From CAVTWD01 sp963738325 (GTDB taxonomy: Bacteria; Actinomycetota; Acidimicrobiia; Acidimicrobiales; Ilumatobacteraceae), in assembly GCA_963738325.1 (NCBI GenBank), contig CAVTWD010000008.1, positions 485,896-549,895 on the forward strand: a stretch of 64,000 nt of DNA, read 5' to 3'. Within the stretch, counting starts at the first letter, position 1. Each line of letters begins with the position of its first letter. The translations under genes were made by a program, and so were the position numbers. Positions 63,287 to 64,000 of this stretch are shown piece by piece. The notes below the pieces were generated by a model that searched no databases, had not been told where the DNA came from, and was given only the letters and a program-made list of their open reading frames with translations.

Positions 63287-64000
63287 GTGCTTAAGTTTGA
63301 AACGCGCGCGGTGATCGCCGGTCGCGACACGCGGGACGAGCTGGCGGGCGTGCGGGCCCGGCTCGGCGTGGGCGCGACACCGGTGGCGGCCCCCAGCGGC
63401 GCCCGGCGGTTGGTGCTGGCCGCCGTCGACGAGTGGGCGACTGAGCTTCTCGTGGCAACGCTGCGCGCCGAGGGCGAGCTGGCGGTGTCTCGACCCGACG
63501 GCGGCGCGCCGTTCGACGCGTGGATGCGGCATACCCGCCCGATCACCTTCGGGACCGGGTCAGCGTTTGCTTCGCGCGGTCCGAACATGACCGGGGAGGT
63601 CTGTCGCCGTTGATCGAGCTCGGCCCTGGGGCTTCGGGAGCGGGCAGCATCCCACGACGGGGATGCTGATCGAGGAGCTGGTCGGGCGGATCGGGTGGGG
63701 AGCGAGTCCTCGACGTGGGCTGCGGCAGCGGTGTGCTCGGACTCTGCGCGCTCGAGCTCGGCGCGTCTCATGTGGTGGCCGTTGACGTCAAGGCCGGTGC
63801 CATCGAGGCGACCCAACGCAACGCCGCGCTCAATGGCATGGACCGGCGAGTGGAGGCGACCCTCGCTCCGCTCGGGAACCTCGAGGGCGCCTTCGACGTC
63901 GTGCTGGCGAACATCGGCAGGGCGGCGCTCGTCGAACTCGCATCACCGCTCGTCCGGCTCGTGTCGCCGGGCGGATGGCTCGCAGTGAGTGGGATCTCGC
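63287..64000 (+). CDS. Ribosomal-protein-L11-methyltransferase-like protein (PrmA type), frameshifted, cut by window end
   Basis: The N-terminal domain (VLKFETRAVIAGRD from GTG 63287) continues to PITFGTG and, after a shift, VSVCFARSEHDRGGLSPLIELGPGA and GMLIEELVGRI. The SAM-binding domain is ERVLDVGCGSGVLGLCALELGASHVVAVDVKAGAIEATQRNA (motif I DVGCGSGVLG), then FDVVLANIGRAALVEL (motif IV, in place of the LVANI of PrmA) and LVSPGGWLAVSGI. This is the PrmA layout. At least three frame changes lie between 63590 and 63700. The C-terminus is outside the window. Methylates L11 or a related protein. Confidence 0.7.

Overview
The window is high-GC DNA from an actinobacterium, most likely a soil or aquatic Acidimicrobiia-like lineage. 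The lineage is inferred from GC content, heavy GTG start use, many 4-bp ATGA/GTGA gene overlaps, an Ino1 inositol-phosphate synthase, DUF222/HNH and DUF2277 genes and abundant acyl-CoA genes; no rRNA or other marker fixes it. Many genes carry isolated 1-nt frameshifts in otherwise well-conserved proteins. They are dense in the first 3.3 kb, around 10-14 kb, 43-45 kb and after 62 kb, and absent from long stretches such as 28.6-37.6 kb and 51.5-60.6 kb. I read most of them as indel errors of an uncorrected assembly, and a second class (large internal deletions) as real decay or misassembly.

Layout. 0-3.7 kb: two divergent AMP-dependent acyl-CoA synthetases, an SMP-30 protein and an orphan Eis-type C-terminal domain. 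3.8-6.9 kb: gatC-gatA-gatB (tRNA amidotransferase) with overlapping starts. 7-10.8 kb: enoyl-CoA hydratase, lgt, a carboxylesterase, and a ferredoxin divergent from a TetR regulator. 10.8-14.8 kb: a flippase-like membrane protein, a PIG-L deacetylase, a GT4 glycosyltransferase and an Aur1-type PAP2 enzyme, which look like a glycolipid or inositol-linked set. 14.9-18 kb: btuF-btuC-btuD corrinoid importer behind a cobalamin riboswitch. 18-23 kb: PPOX and CBS proteins, a gutted ECF41 sigma factor and ino1, with an IS1634-type element inserted at the ino1 stop codon. 23-33 kb: SGNH hydrolase, HTTM membrane cluster, dienelactone hydrolase, DUF2277, DUF72, a mismatch glycosylase, an amidase, and a degenerate-PAP2/kinase protein paired with an intact PAP2 phosphatase. 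33-37.6 kb: a 1057-residue transcriptional activator overlapping azlCD. 37.7-47.7 kb: FAD enzymes, a second PIG-L, MaoC, a phosphodiester glycosidase, two wrecked two-component genes, and a BadH-like SDR facing a BadI/MenB-like hydrolase.

47.8-51.5 kb is a mobile-DNA graveyard: an HNH gene and pieces of four insertion sequences, one nested with 27-bp perfect inverted repeats. 51.5-60.8 kb is the best-preserved metabolic unit: fadD-livK-livH-livM/G(fusion)-livF-fadE as one overlapping operon, plus an enoyl-CoA hydratase divergent from a TetR regulator. A shared 11-bp motif (GACGTCAAGTT) lies in front of each transcription unit, suggesting a local regulon for import, CoA activation and beta-oxidation of a carboxylate. 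61-63.3 kb is again mobile debris (ISL3 piece, DUF6431 protein, tyrosine recombinase piece), followed by a ribosomal-protein-L11-methyltransferase-like gene running off the end.

No tRNA, rRNA or CRISPR array was seen.
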